Below are positions 34,642 through 43,859 of a DNA stretch of 64,000 nt, piece by piece. The position numbers and the translations under genes are program-made. This stretch comes from Kribbella sp. NBC_01245. Its GTDB lineage: Bacteria; Actinomycetota; Actinomycetes; Propionibacteriales; Kribbellaceae. Position 1 is the stretch's first letter, and each line of letters starts with the position of its first letter. The notes beneath the pieces were generated by a model. It did not search any database and was not told where the DNA came from. It saw only the letters and a list, made by a program, of their open reading frames with translations. The DNA is taken from NCBI RefSeq assembly GCF_036226525.1, contig NZ_CP108487.1, positions 6,324,001-6,388,000 on the forward strand, written 5' to 3'.

Positions 34642-34696
34642 AGTGAAACAGTGATCGGAACATTTTGCAACCATTTCACTTTGTTACGATTTCACT
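34642..34696. promoter_or_regulatory. Repeats and promoter before the DUF5753 regulator
   Basis: ATTTCACT occurs twice in direct orientation (34673-34680, 34689-34696), and AGTGAAA (34642-34648) gives an inverted copy upstream. The AT-rich TACGAT at 34685-34690 could be a -10 element. Lies between the DUF574 gene and the divergent XRE gene; autoregulation is plausible. Confidence 0.45.
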
Positions 34697-34779
34697 CTAA
34701 GCTTTGAGGGCGGAGGAGCGGGCGCCGCCGATCCGTGGGGGACCGTTGCTACTGTTTGGTCGCTCAGAGAGAGGGGCAG

Positions 34780-35676
34780 ATGACGCCTTCAACGAAGCGC
34801 GCACGGGGCGCACGATTGCTGCTCGGCCATCACCTTCGTTACCTACGCGAACGGGCCGGCGTGTCGGAGCAGGAGGTGGCCGACGCTGTCGAGCGCTCGA
34901 AGATGACGTGGTGGCGAATCGAGAACGGCCAGACATCCATCCGCGGCTATGACGTCGAGCGCGCCTGTCAGGCCATGGGCGTGACGAACCCTGAGCTCAT
35001 CGGCAAGCTGACGGACCTCGCGCGGCAGTCCAAGGACAGCGAACGCGGCAGCAAGGGCTGGAAGGAGTCCTACGACTCGGTGGCCAGCGACAACTTCCTG
35101 CTCTTCACGTCGCTGGAGGACGCTGCAGCTTCGACCTGCTCCTACGATCGCAACTACCTCCCGGGGCTGTTGCAGACTCCCGGGTACATGCGTGGACTGA
35201 TGGCGACTGAGCGGCACACAGGGCTCAGTCCCGACCCGGAAGACCTGGAGAAGCGTGCGGCGCTTCGGCTGAAGCGTCAGGAGATCCTGACTCGGGAAGA
35301 CAACTCCTTGAGGATGCTGTCCGTGATCCACGAGGCCGCGCTGCGTCCGCCGTACGCGGGAGCCGAGGCGATGCGCGAGCAGTTGAACCACCTGCTGGCT
35401 GCCAGCGAGCGAGACAACATCTCGATCCGCGTGATGCCGGCCGATCGCGACCATGCGGGCGAGGCCGTGGGGCAGTTCATCTTGCTGGAGTTCCCCACGT
35501 ACGGCGATCTGCAATTCCCTGCACACATCTACGTCGACGGGTACATCAGCTTCTACCTCACCGATAAGGCGCACGAGGTCGAACGCTTCACGTCCTCGTG
35601 GCCGAACATCTGGAGCACCGCACTCGGCGAAGAAGAAACCAGAGACTTCATCACCCAGATGCTGGCCGACCTTTAG
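34780..35676 (+). CDS. XRE regulator with DUF5753 domain (WhiJ-like)
   Basis: A 298-aa protein. The N-terminal HTH ('HHLRYLRERAGVSEQEVAD' with 'SKMTWWRIENGQTSIRGYDV') spans about residues 13-70. The rest is the DUF5753 domain with its usual markers: 'YLPGLLQTPGYMRGLM', 'RQEILTREDN' and 'GQFILLEFP'. Such regulators pair with small DUF397 proteins, and one is encoded convergently just downstream. GAGAGGGG precedes ATG 34780. In Streptomyces these pairs influence development and antibiotic output. Confidence 0.9.
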   Translation: MTPSTKRARGARLLLGHHLRYLRERAGVSEQEVADAVERSKMTWWRIENGQTSIRGYDVERACQAMGVTNPELIGKLTDLARQSKDSERGSKGWKESYDSVASDNFLLFTSLEDAAASTCSYDRNYLPGLLQTPGYMRGLMATERHTGLSPDPEDLEKRAALRLKRQEILTREDNSLRMLSVIHEAALRPPYAGAEAMREQLNHLLAASERDNISIRVMPADRDHAGEAVGQFILLEFPTYGDLQFPAHIYVDGYISFYLTDKAHEVERFTSSWPNIWSTALGEEETRDFITQMLADL

Positions 35677-35719
35677 CCCCGAAGGACCGCGCTCTCGAAG
35701 CTCGCGCGACAGCACATAC

Positions 35720-35932
35720 TCACGGCTGTTCGAGGTCGAACTCGCCATTCTTGGCGCCATCAAGAAAGCGATCCCATTCAAGGGGGCTGAACTGCAGTAC
35801 CGGCCCCGTTCCGCCGTCCTTGCTGTCTCGCAGAACGACGCCCCCGCCAGGTCGGTCGGCCACCTCAACGCAGTTGTTGGTCGCGTTGCAACGGCTGGAC
35901 CTACGGAAGTCCAGGTCATTGAGGTCGGTCAT
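35720..35932 (-). CDS. DUF397 protein
   Basis: A 70-aa DUF397 protein with the full signature: 'RRSSRCNATNNCVEVAD', then 'VVLRDSKDG' and 'LQFSPLEWDRFL'. AAGGAG lies four bases before ATG 35932. Convergent partner of the DUF5753 regulator; DUF397 proteins are thought to act together with, or antagonise, these regulators. Confidence 0.92.
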   Translation of the reverse strand: MTDLNDLDFRRSSRCNATNNCVEVADRPGGGVVLRDSKDGGTGPVLQFSPLEWDRFLDGAKNGEFDLEQP

Positions 35933-36252
35933 CGGTCTCCTTCCGATCATGTGCTGGAGCGTCAGATAGCGGCCGATCTGCGGCCCTGTACGCCGTCCCC
36001 GCCCGACTCGACCGGAGCGGGGACGGCAGGGCCCTCAAGGGAGCCGCCCGATCCCGAGGGGGTGGAACGGCGAGCGACCGCAGCGGATGCAGTACGTATC
36101 GCTCGCCGGGTTTGGGGAAGGGAGTCCCGGCCGCGGCCGGGGGAGGCCCGCGACGGTGCCGGGCCGGGATTCCGGAACGGGACGGCTGATGCGACTGTCA
36201 GGCAGATGCGACGCCGCGCGGAGGCTCAGCCGCACCGTTGCTTGGTGGGTGG

Positions 36253-36513
36253 TCATGCCGGGCAGTTCGCGATTCCGGCGCCGACGCACTCACGGTCATC
36301 TGATGCGACAGCCTGGTCGATCCAGCGCACCTCGGTTGCACCGTCGTGCCCGTGGATCGACAGCAGGTCATCGATGCTGTCCCAGACCGCGGTGCAGGGT
36401 TTCGTGGACGTCCATCGCAGCGCTACCGCTCCGCCGCTGAACTCGATGCCCTCGGCCACGGGCCCGGTACCGCTGACCCCGGAGACATCGACGTGACGGA
36501 TCAGCTCGAACCG
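36253..36513 (-). CDS. Small conserved-looking protein, start unresolved
   Basis: About 86 codons from 'RFELIRHVDVSGVSGTG' through 'VWDSIDDLLSIHGHDGATEV' to the stop look strongly coding and resemble a common actinobacterial small family of unknown function. No ATG, GTG or TTG lies at the expected start; the frame is open upstream only through low-quality sequence. A frameshift with the overlapping short frame 36501-36677, or loss of the start, is possible. Confidence 0.5.
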   Translation of the reverse strand, partial: RFELIRHVDVSGVSGTGPVAEGIEFSGGAVALRWTSTKPCTAVWDSIDDLLSIHGHDGATEVRWIDQAVASDDRECVGAGIANCPA

Positions 36514-36677
36514 CCTGGTCCGTGCCCGGGGAGCGCTCGGCGGGCTGTCGGCCGCCGAGTGAGGGGAAAGGTCGTCGGTGCTCGCAGCACCATGGCGATG
36601 CCGGACAGCTTCCACTCGAACAGCAGCGAGCTGTTCAGGATCCGGTCGATGGCGGCGACCTTCTCCGCCGATGTCAT
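36501..36677 (-). CDS. Short hypothetical frame overlapping the gene above
   Basis: 58 codons from ATG ('TSAEKVAAIDRILNSSLLF'). The first 40 residues look coding, the last 15 do not. It ends inside the next frame with a 13-bp overlap. Could be a separate small gene or the N-terminal half of a frameshifted one. Confidence 0.35.
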   Translation of the reverse strand: MTSAEKVAAIDRILNSSLLFEWKLSGIAMVLRAPTTFPLTRRPTARRALPGHGPGGSS

Positions 36678-36745
36678 GCCGCGGCGGTTGCGCATAAGCG
36701 TAGAGGCCAGCGAAGGCGATCGAGTTCGTCATCGGCACGCGGCTT

Positions 36746-36928
36746 TCAGGACACGGGCGGCGTGACGCCACCGGCCTTGTTGTCGGCTTCCGGCATGCAC
36801 GGCGTCATCTCCCCCTTGTGGCTGGTACGGGTTGACCACGGGAACCCGGGAACGGCGAGGTATCCGAGAGGACTCCCGGTTCCTACGGCTGGCCTCAGCG
36901 CCACAGACCCCCGTCTGTTCTTGCTGAG
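36746..36928 (-). CDS. Doubtful small frame
   Basis: 60 codons starting at ATG 36928 (GTG 36949 is also in frame). The product is Pro/Gly-rich without motif; codon use is acceptable but the ribosome binding site is poor. Retained only because the surrounding intergenic DNA has no other candidate. Confidence 0.25.
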   Translation of the reverse strand, partial: LSKNRRGSVALRPAVGTGSPLGYLAVPGFPWSTRTSHKGEMTPCMPEADNKAGGVTPPVS

Positions 36929-37027
36929 CATCGAATTCGTCGACTTCACCTTCAGATGCTGCAGCTGTGACGGTTGAACAGCGAAGCGTGATGCCGCTGA
37001 ACTTTCAGTTCTGTTAAGTTCTTCGCT

Positions 37028-38881
37028 GTGAGAGCGGCTTTCCTGTCATTTTTGGAAGCTGTCCGCCGTGGATCGGGACTGGTTGCCGCCGACTACGCTG
37101 GGTGGCTGGTGCCGCACGACCAGCGTGAGCTGTTCATCCTCGACGCCGCCGGCGCGGAGAATGTCCGGCTGGCCGGCTGGGTGCGTGATGACCTCAGCGA
37201 TCGACTTGCGGAGATCATCCACCGGAGCGCACCGGCCAAGCACCGCGACCAGCTGGCCGAGCTTGCCCGCTACTACCTCCGTCCCATCGGTTCAAAGGAT
37301 CGGACTGCAAGCAGGGCATCTCTGAGCAACTGGCGACATAACGCGGCGGAGAACGTCGCCGAAGACTTCATCGCGCGCCATGCCACCGGACTCACCCTCC
37401 ACGTGTCAGGACTGCCGCATAAGGGCGAACGTCTGAGTCTGGAGTCGTTGTCCCGCGATCCTGCTGTGAGCTGGATAAGGCGACTGGCCCCACAGGAACG
37501 TGACGTGGCCATCTACCGAGGCTTGGCGGATGCAGCAGCCGAAGCAAAGTCCAAAGCGGACGCAAAGATGCTAATCGGGGTCGCGCTGATTGCCGCTCGC
37601 CTCGCGCCGGAGACGAACCCCGAGCCCGCGACCGACTACGACGGAACGACCTTGGCTGGCATGGACGGCCGTAGGTTCACGCGGTCTCGGCTTGCACTAC
37701 CGTTGGTCCTGTTCTGCCTGCAACGCGCCGCTGTCGCTGCTCGACAACCAGGACAACAGGCCGATCAACGGACTGCGCTCATCGCAGGTCAGCGTCTCAT
37801 GGACGCTGCGGAGGGGCCGCTGATACGTCCTGGACCGCTTTCAAGGTTGGACACTGAGAACAGGTTCGAGCACGAGCTACTTGCTGACGGGATCGACTAC
37901 GCGTGGCAGATGATCTCGACGGGAGACGCTAAGCCGATTCTCGCCAGCCTCACTCGATACGGAGCCCTTGCGTCGGGCATGCTGAACGACCGCGAACACC
38001 GCGAGCTGGCTCTGCTCAGCATGGGGGTCGCTCGAAGGCATTCCGATCGCCGCGCCCTCCATATTGAGCTCCACCATCCGTCATTTCGCAATGACTCTGC
38101 AGATTCGGTCCTGTTTCAGTTGCGGTTTCGCCGGGAACGGCTCCTGCTGGCAAGCCATCACCGTCCGGGCCTGGATTGGCGTCCTGAACTAACCAGGATG
38201 AACGATCTCCTGGTCGTGAGAAGGAGGCTTCTTCCCACTGCCGAGGCGCGCCACCTGGAGAAGGTTCAACTTCATGTGCAGCAGGGAATCCTCCTCCGCC
38301 AGGCCCGAGAGCTCACTGCCGCTGGGCGGCCGATGGATACCGTCCCCGTCACTCTGACCGACGACCATATCCGCAGGGCTGTGCACGCAATCGATGACAT
38401 GATCGCGTTGATGCAGAACAGTTTCCGGATCGCCGACGAGGATGCGGATGAAGTCTCTGCGGCGAATGCTCATCGCCGTAAGACCGAGGCGGACGGCGTG
38501 ATTCACCTGCTGAGCCGGGTACCCCATCCTGAAGCGCTTGCGAGCGCCCGGCGGCTCCGACGCGACTTGAACCGCCTTGACGAGGTCCACGCTGATCAGC
38601 TGACCGATCTTCGCGCCGACGCTACTACCCTATGGCTGCTTGCGATGGCCGACCAAGCGGTGCGCCACAACGAGATCGCGCAGGCCAGGCACTACCTCGG
38701 CGCCGCCGTAGCAGAGCTACCCGCAGGCATACCCCATCTAGCCATCCGATCTGCCAGCGTCGCTGTAAGCATCGGAGATGTCGAACTCGCTAAGCAGCTG
38801 GTAGAGCACGTGCCGCTTTCTCACGCATGGCCTTCATACCTCAGGCACCTGGTCGAGCGGCTTGGTGTCATCGAACGCTAG
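37028..38881 (+). CDS. Large helical protein of unknown function (617 aa)
   Basis: Largely alpha-helical, charged, no membrane segment. The N-terminal 200 residues ('YAGWLVPHDQRELFILDAAG', 'DPAVSWIRRLAPQERDVAIY') are followed by helical repeats that could be TPR-like ('AQARHYLGAAVAELPAG', 'GDVELAKQLVEHVPLS'). GTG start with no ribosome binding site, but TTAAGT nine bases upstream fits a -10 element, so the mRNA may be leaderless. Third-position GC is lower than in neighbours, suggesting recent acquisition. No function assigned. Confidence 0.7.
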   Translation: MRAAFLSFLEAVRRGSGLVAADYAGWLVPHDQRELFILDAAGAENVRLAGWVRDDLSDRLAEIIHRSAPAKHRDQLAELARYYLRPIGSKDRTASRASLSNWRHNAAENVAEDFIARHATGLTLHVSGLPHKGERLSLESLSRDPAVSWIRRLAPQERDVAIYRGLADAAAEAKSKADAKMLIGVALIAARLAPETNPEPATDYDGTTLAGMDGRRFTRSRLALPLVLFCLQRAAVAARQPGQQADQRTALIAGQRLMDAAEGPLIRPGPLSRLDTENRFEHELLADGIDYAWQMISTGDAKPILASLTRYGALASGMLNDREHRELALLSMGVARRHSDRRALHIELHHPSFRNDSADSVLFQLRFRRERLLLASHHRPGLDWRPELTRMNDLLVVRRRLLPTAEARHLEKVQLHVQQGILLRQARELTAAGRPMDTVPVTLTDDHIRRAVHAIDDMIALMQNSFRIADEDADEVSAANAHRRKTEADGVIHLLSRVPHPEALASARRLRRDLNRLDEVHADQLTDLRADATTLWLLAMADQAVRHNEIAQARHYLGAAVAELPAGIPHLAIRSASVAVSIGDVELAKQLVEHVPLSHAWPSYLRHLVERLGVIER

Positions 38882-38902
38882 AACGCCTTTGTTGTAACCG
38901 AA

Positions 38903-39760
38903 CTAGCGCTTGGACCCTTCCACAACGATCTGTGCGGCAACCGCATCTGATGCGACAAGCGTGCTGTCGAAGATGGGCTCGGCAGCATCCAACGCAATAT
39001 CAATCGCGGTGCGCTCCCGGCCGGCGCCGTCGCCTACATAGAGACCAGCGGCGTATGCCATGCAAATGCCTGCGGCACCATCCCAGACCTTCTGCCGTTC
39101 ACGGTAGAACAGACCGAATGATTCGAGTGCTGGGTCGGTGAATGGCGCGATATCGATGCACGTCCTCACCATGTCCAGAGTCTGCGATGTCGCACGAACC
39201 TTGAGCTGGTACCCGTGAGCCGACAGTTTGCTTTCATACGGCCGCGCGTTCGTGCCGGAACTCCTCGTAACGGAAGCCCGGTGATGCTGGCCGGAAAGGG
39301 ACGGACCAGATGCTCGCCTGCCATTAATCAGAATCGGCTCATTTTTGCCACTCAGGCTGATGCAGACAGCGCCACGATCGGGTCCGATCTCAGGCGCAAG
39401 AACGAACGCTGCCACTGGAATCTTGTTCTCAACTAGACAGACGACACTGCAAAATTCTCGGCCGTCTCGATCAACAAATTGAGATGTCCCGTCGATGGGA
39501 TCGATGATCCAGAGCCGATCACTCGGTCCACTCCCGTGAAGTGCGTCCGCGCCATTGACGCCCTCCTCCCCGATGATCAACCCGTCGGGATCAGCCGCTC
39601 GCACGCACTTGATGATTTGCTCCTGCACGGCCTCGTCTGCCTCTGAAAGCAAGGTGCTATCGGGCTTCTGCTCGACCCAAAAAGATCGCTTGGAACGAAA
39701 CCCTGCGAGCATGGGCGTCAGGACGCCCTCCAGCTCTTGCCACAACGATGGGATGTCCAC
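38903..39760 (-). CDS. Inositol-monophosphatase-family phosphatase
   Basis: A 285-aa protein of the Mg-dependent IMPase/FBPase fold. Motif 1 has 'IGEEGVNG', motif 2 'WIIDPIDGTSQFVDRDG' is textbook, and motif 3 reads 'VWDGAAGICMAYAAGLYVG' (Asp in WDxAAG). Substrates in the family include inositol phosphate, histidinol phosphate and PAP. Lower GC than surroundings. Convergent with the 617-aa gene, 21 bp apart. Confidence 0.88.
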   Translation of the reverse strand: MDIPSLWQELEGVLTPMLAGFRSKRSFWVEQKPDSTLLSEADEAVQEQIIKCVRAADPDGLIIGEEGVNGADALHGSGPSDRLWIIDPIDGTSQFVDRDGREFCSVVCLVENKIPVAAFVLAPEIGPDRGAVCISLSGKNEPILINGRRASGPSLSGQHHRASVTRSSGTNARPYESKLSAHGYQLKVRATSQTLDMVRTCIDIAPFTDPALESFGLFYRERQKVWDGAAGICMAYAAGLYVGDGAGRERTAIDIALDAAEPIFDSTLVASDAVAAQIVVEGSKR

Positions 39761-39835
39761 AGACGGAGTCTATGGCCCCATCCCTCGCCCGGTTTGCGCC
39801 CAGGCGGGTGAGAGCCGAAATCGTGGGGGCCAGCG

Positions 39836-40498
39836 GTGAGCGCGGCGGAGCAAGGCGCCCGGGTGAGGCGCAAGTTGCCTACTGGCAGAAGGATTGCCGC
39901 GATCGGCCGAGCTGGCGCGCGAAGGCCAACCATTCGCCCGAGCAGGTGGCGGCGTGCTGCGCCAAGCCAGTCAGGAAGCCCGAGCGCTAGCCGCGCTGGG
40001 CGATGCACACGGGGTGAACGTTGGACCAAACCGCGTCCGCGGCGAACGGGGCGAGAGCTCGGACGGGGGAGCGGGCAGAAGGACTACGGGCGGGCGGTGA
40101 TGTCCCTGGAACGGTTCAATAGTGCTGACTTCGATCCCGTGTCGCTGGCCGTGCGACTGAAGGTTCGCATGAACCGGCAGCGGATCCTTGAACGGGAGAC
40201 CGATGTCCCGCAGCTCGAGGTCATCATCGGTGGTGCCGCGTTCCTTCACATCGCCGGCAGCAGCCAGACAATGATCGGTCAGCTGGAACATCTGCTGATG
40301 GACTTCCCGCCGCTGGCGGAAGGGCGCCTGGTGGAGCCGACGCAGGTATACGTCGATGGGTACTCGGCCTTCTACATGTCGGCTGATCCCGCTGAGGTCG
40401 GCAAGTACCGCCGGGCTTGGCCGAGCATGCGCGAGACCGCGTTGAGTGAATCGGCCTCGCGCGAATTCCTCAAACGCCGGATCGCCGACTTGTCGTAG
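39836..40498 (+). pseudogene. Decayed XRE/DUF5753 regulator
   Basis: From about 40100 the frame reads as DUF5753 ('RMNRQRILERETDVPQLEVI', 'VDGYSAFYMSADPAEVGKYR', 'ALSESASREFLKRRIADLS'), but about 60 residues that normally precede the 'QLEHLL' helix are shortened. The upstream part shows no intact HTH; related words appear in other frames. I read this as a deletion- and frameshift-damaged copy of a WhiJ-like regulator. A similar fragment occurs at 45.1 kb. Confidence 0.65.
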
Positions 40499-40499
40499 A

Positions 40500-40667
40500 T
40501 GGCCGCTGGCGGATGAGCTCGTCAGCGTGCATTCCGGGCCCGCGGCCGTCGCGGTTCCGGGGCTCGGCAAGGGACTGCGGCTGACCGCCCGAGCACACGG
40601 GCATGCCCGGTTGTGGCCGCGGGCGTTCCTCGACGTACGCGAAGCGATGCTGTCCTCGCTGCGGTGA
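40500..40667 (+). pseudogene. Coding-like fragment
   Basis: An open frame from about 40512 reads 'ELVSVHSGPAAVAVPGLG', then 'HARLWPRAFLDVREAMLSSL', with strong coding bias but no start codon. It looks like the C-terminal remnant of a larger gene lost upstream. Origin unknown. Confidence 0.35.
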
Positions 40668-40679
40668 TCAGTGGAGCGG

Positions 40680-41579
40680 CTAGAGCGCAACCCAGTTGTT
40701 GGTGCGGTCGCCGGTCCGGATGGCGGTGAGCCGTTGGCGAAGAACTGCGGCGTACGCCGGTTTGGGGTATTGCCGGATTGGGCCGGGCACCTGGGCGAGG
40801 TCACGCATGGCAATGAGGGTTTTGTAGCCGTCCCAGTCGCGCAGGTCGTAGCCGTACTCGTCGACGAAGGCCTGGATCCAGACCTCGTCGCGCCCGTAGC
40901 GCGTTGCTGCGTGCCAGGTTGGAATCAGGTCGACCTCGCGGGGTCCGCGGCTGACGGAGTCCCAGTCGCACAGGATCGGCGTGGCTGGATCGGTGGAGGT
41001 GTCCCAGAGCAGGTTGCCGGCCCAGGCGTCGCCGTGCACCAGTCCGTATCCGAGTGGCCAGCTGAGCTCGGATACCTCGGTGCGCAGGTCGCCGAGGTAG
41101 CCAGTGAGCCAATCGAGGTCGTCGGGGCTCAATGCTTGTGCGGCCGCACCTGATTTCAGTGCTCGGCCGAGGGACTCCAGCGGCGTCCAGTCGGCGAGCT
41201 CGGCCGGCGGTTGGTCGGTGCTGTGCAGCGCCTTCAAGAGGGTGCCGAGGTGCCGGGAGCCGAGCGGCTCCGCGTGCTCGGCGTCTGGCTGGGGGTAGTA
41301 GGTCCAGAAGGTGACGCACGTCGTGTCGTCGATCTCGACGAGTTCGGTGCTCGGAAGTGGCGTGGTGGCGCCGAAGCCTTCTTCGCCGAGCCAGGCGGTC
41401 ACCGTCTGGGTGACGCGCAGCCGTGCCGGGTCGTTGCCTGTCGCGACACGGGCGATCGCCGGTACGGCGGGCAACAGGTAGACGGCGTTGTTGTAGTGGT
41501 GGATCAGCTCGGCGCCGGTGGTGTCGAGGCCATAGCGATCGCAGGCTGTGGTGAGGGCGTCGGCCAGGGGAGTGGGCAC
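40680..41579 (-). CDS. Aminoglycoside-phosphotransferase-fold protein
   Basis: A 299-aa kinase-like protein. Brenner-type motif 'LVHGDAWAGNLLW' holds the catalytic Asp and Asn; 'ILCDWDSVSRGPREVDLI' is the metal-binding Asp motif. Nucleotide-binding elements lie in the N-terminal 100 residues. Most chromosomal members act on small metabolites or are of unknown role rather than conferring resistance. GTG start. The gene lies 15 bp after a TPR regulator on the same strand. Confidence 0.88.
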   Translation of the reverse strand: MPTPLADALTTACDRYGLDTTGAELIHHYNNAVYLLPAVPAIARVATGNDPARLRVTQTVTAWLGEEGFGATTPLPSTELVEIDDTTCVTFWTYYPQPDAEHAEPLGSRHLGTLLKALHSTDQPPAELADWTPLESLGRALKSGAAAQALSPDDLDWLTGYLGDLRTEVSELSWPLGYGLVHGDAWAGNLLWDTSTDPATPILCDWDSVSRGPREVDLIPTWHAATRYGRDEVWIQAFVDEYGYDLRDWDGYKTLIAMRDLAQVPGPIRQYPKPAYAAVLRQRLTAIRTGDRTNNWVAL

Positions 41580-41594
41580 GGCGCACCACCTTAG

Positions 41595-43002
41595 CTACCC
41601 GGTGGCTCCTGCGAACTCACGGAAGTCCTTCTCGACCTGCTGGACGGCCGGCAGGTCGCCGTACTCGGCGAGGCGCCGCCGTACGGCGTTGATCGCGGCG
41701 AGGCCGCGGGCGCTGGTCAGTCCGGCGGCCGCCGGGAGTACGTCGACGAGGATCGTGCAGGCGCGGTCGACGTCGACCGGGATGCCGCGGCCGCGTTCGC
41801 CAGGCAGGTAGGAGGCGGCCAGGGTGGTGGCGGCGAGGACCTCGCGGCGCTGCATGCCTGCGGCGCTCTTCAGCACGATCGGCGCGTGACGCTGGACCTG
41901 GCTTGCCTGGCCGAGGTCGTGGGCGGTGTACATGGACTCGGCGGCGAACTGCTCTTCGTTGAAGAACTGGACCCAGAACGGCTCGTCGGGCAGGTCGGCG
42001 CGGGCGAGATAGCGCTCAGCCTCGCCGATCGCCTGTGCGGCGGCCGCGCTGTCGCCGGCAAGGCCATGGGCGCGAGCCCTGAGCATGCTGCACCTGGCTT
42101 CGGTCGAGGGCGAGCCACAGTCGCGAGCGGCACGCTGCCCGGCTTCGGCCATGGCGATCGCGATCCGGGGTTTGTTGAGCTCGTAGGCCTGCATGGACAT
42201 ATCGGCGAAGATGTGTGCGCCGAGATCCCGGGCGCCGGCGGCCTTGGCCAGCCGTAGCGCCTGAATGTAGTAGCGCTGGGCCAGTCCCTGGTGGGCGCTG
42301 TCGAAGCACATGAACGCAGCCAGCCCGGTCAGCCGCGCGGCCGCGGCGAGCAGTTCACGGCCGGTCGAGGTGTCGTAGGTTCCGTGCAAGATCGGCGCGA
42401 CGGTGTTGTCCAGGAATTCCATCAAGGTACGGCGGGCGTAGCCGCCGCCGAGATGGTGGTCGGCGTCGGCGAAGGCACGCGCCATGGACCACATGACCTG
42501 TACTTCGCTGCTGCCGATCCGGCGCGGGCCGGCGTGGGAAGTGTCGGGATCGATCGCGTCGGCGAACCAGCGGCGATACGGATCGAGGAAGGCGGCCGCC
42601 GTCCAGGCGGCGCCGACGATGAGCTGTCGCCTGTCCATGTCGGCTCTCCACAGGTACGAGACCGTCGTGACGGTCGATGCAGGAGTACGTCCCCAGGTGA
42701 GACCGAGATCTGGGTCGACGCCCACCTGGTCGGCCTGCGCCTCGAGGGCGCTTTCGATCTGGCCCCAGATCCTGACGAAGGCGCCGTCGGTATTGAGCGC
42801 CTGGTCGAGCCGTTCGGCCAGTTCCTTGCTGGGCAGCCGTTCTGCGGTCTCGATGCGGCCGAGGAGAGAATGCGAGTCGTGCGTACGCGTTGCGAGCTGG
42901 CGTAGCGACAGGCGCCGTACGGCGCGCCAGTGCCGCAGTTCGGCGGCGAACAGCTGCCGTTTCCCTTCTAGTGCCGCGGGCCGCCCCGTTTTCTGAGTCA
43001 CT
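41595..43002 (-). CDS. XRE regulator with TPR domain (cassette A)
   Basis: A 469-aa protein. The N-terminal HTH ('FAAELRHWRAVRRLSLRQLA' and 'SHSLLGRIETAERLPSKE') is followed by a short linker with 'MDRRQLIVGAAWTAAAFLDP', then helical TPR-like repeats ('YIQALRLAKAAGARDLGAHI', 'ARAHGLAGDSAAAAQAIGEA'). GTG 43002 has GAGGAG upstream. Three TGTCGACAG copies lie in its divergent promoter region. It faces the two tiny genes and the DUF397 gene of cassette A and probably controls them. Confidence 0.88.
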
Positions 43003-43082
43003 CGCCTTCTCCTCACCCCAGCGACGCCTGTCACCGTGGCATCACGGATCGTGGCCGAAAACTCATAGTCGCACGGATTGGG

Positions 43083-43146
43083 TGTCGACAGATTTTCTGT
43101 CGACAGGATCAGTCTGGACACCTGTCGCCAAACTTTTTGTCGACAG
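43083..43146. promoter_or_regulatory. Three TGTCGACAG repeats
   Basis: Identical 9-mers at 43083-43091, 43098-43106 and 43138-43146, each containing the palindrome TGTCGACA, in the divergent region between the TPR regulator and the small membrane peptide gene. Likely operator for the adjacent regulator. Confidence 0.6.
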
Positions 43147-43274
43147 CAACCATCTCGACGAGGCCCAGCACGCCTCCCCAGACTCGGTGACGTAGCGCGA
43201 TGAATCGCCTACCTCCCCGGGCAGGGTTGGTCCTCCACCTCTCGGCCCGGGGAGCTCCGGACAGGGACGGGGAG

Positions 43275-43397
43275 ATGATCGTGTTCACCAATTGGATGAT
43301 CGAGTCGTACGGCACGGTTCGGCTGTGCCTCGTGCTCGCTGTGGCCTTCCTCTACGTCGCAATGGCCCGCGACATCGCACGCGAGGTCCGCGGATGA
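43275..43397 (+). CDS. Tiny single-pass membrane peptide (cassette A)
   Basis: 40 aa with one hydrophobic helix ('VRLCLVLAVAFLYVAMARD') and a charged end. GGGGAG precedes ATG 43275. Overlaps the next gene by ATGA. Its counterpart in cassette B (48384-48476) keeps the helix and the RDIxRE ending, so it is selected, not random. Confidence 0.75.
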   Translation: MIVFTNWMIESYGTVRLCLVLAVAFLYVAMARDIAREVRG

Positions 43398-43573
43398 TGA
43401 CGACCACGACCGTTAAGCCCGACCCGCAGCGGGTCCGGATCTGGTTCGGCACGCACCCGATCGCCGACTACACCGCCGAACCAGCACTGGCCAAGCGATA
43501 CGCCGAAGCGATGGACCGCCGCTTTCCGAGCCTGCGGATCACCACAGAGCCCGTCGTACCGCCGGCCACATGA
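43394..43573 (+). CDS. Small conserved protein with WFG motif (cassette A)
   Basis: 59 aa. 'RVRIWFGTHPIADYTAEP' and 'AKRYAEAMDRRFPSLRIT' are closely repeated in the cassette B protein (48473-48661). Translationally coupled to the membrane peptide. Function unknown; co-occurrence with XRE and DUF397 genes suggests a regulatory module. Confidence 0.75.
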   Translation: MMTTTTVKPDPQRVRIWFGTHPIADYTAEPALAKRYAEAMDRRFPSLRITTEPVVPPAT

Positions 43574-43710
43574 ACCGGCGGGCGCCGGCCGCGGGGGGTG
43601 CTCCTTCTCAATCACCTCCAGCTGGTGCCCGCTTCGGTGCCCTGTCCGTGCGACCACGCCGGATGTCCCCTGTGGGCCGCACGGCCAGAGCACCTTCTCA
43701 ATCCCGGTGG

Positions 43711-43826
43711 GTGACCGGGCTGCACCACTGGGTGCGGTCGTCCGCCGTTCCAACCGCGGGATCGGACGGGATCTCGCAGCGGCCCCGCCGTCCCTACCCG
43801 AGGCGAGTTGGGTAGGGGCGGCGTGC
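43711..43826 (+). promoter_or_regulatory. Structured leader of DUF397 gene, copy A
   Basis: A stretch nearly identical to 48799-48909 (ACCGGGCTGC, TGGGTGCGGTCGTCCGCCG, GGGATCGGACGGGAT). It ends in a hairpin (CCCTACCC 43792-43799 with GGGTAGGG 43810-43817) shared by both copies, each about 40 bp before a DUF397 start. Probably a conserved promoter or mRNA leader. Confidence 0.55.
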
Positions 43827-43859
43827 GGGCCGACTCGCCGATGGGAAGGACCAGCAGCA

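Noticed and set aside
40680..41579. Antibiotic-resistance aminoglycoside kinase
   Set aside because: Only the general APH fold is visible; nothing points to an aminoglycoside substrate.
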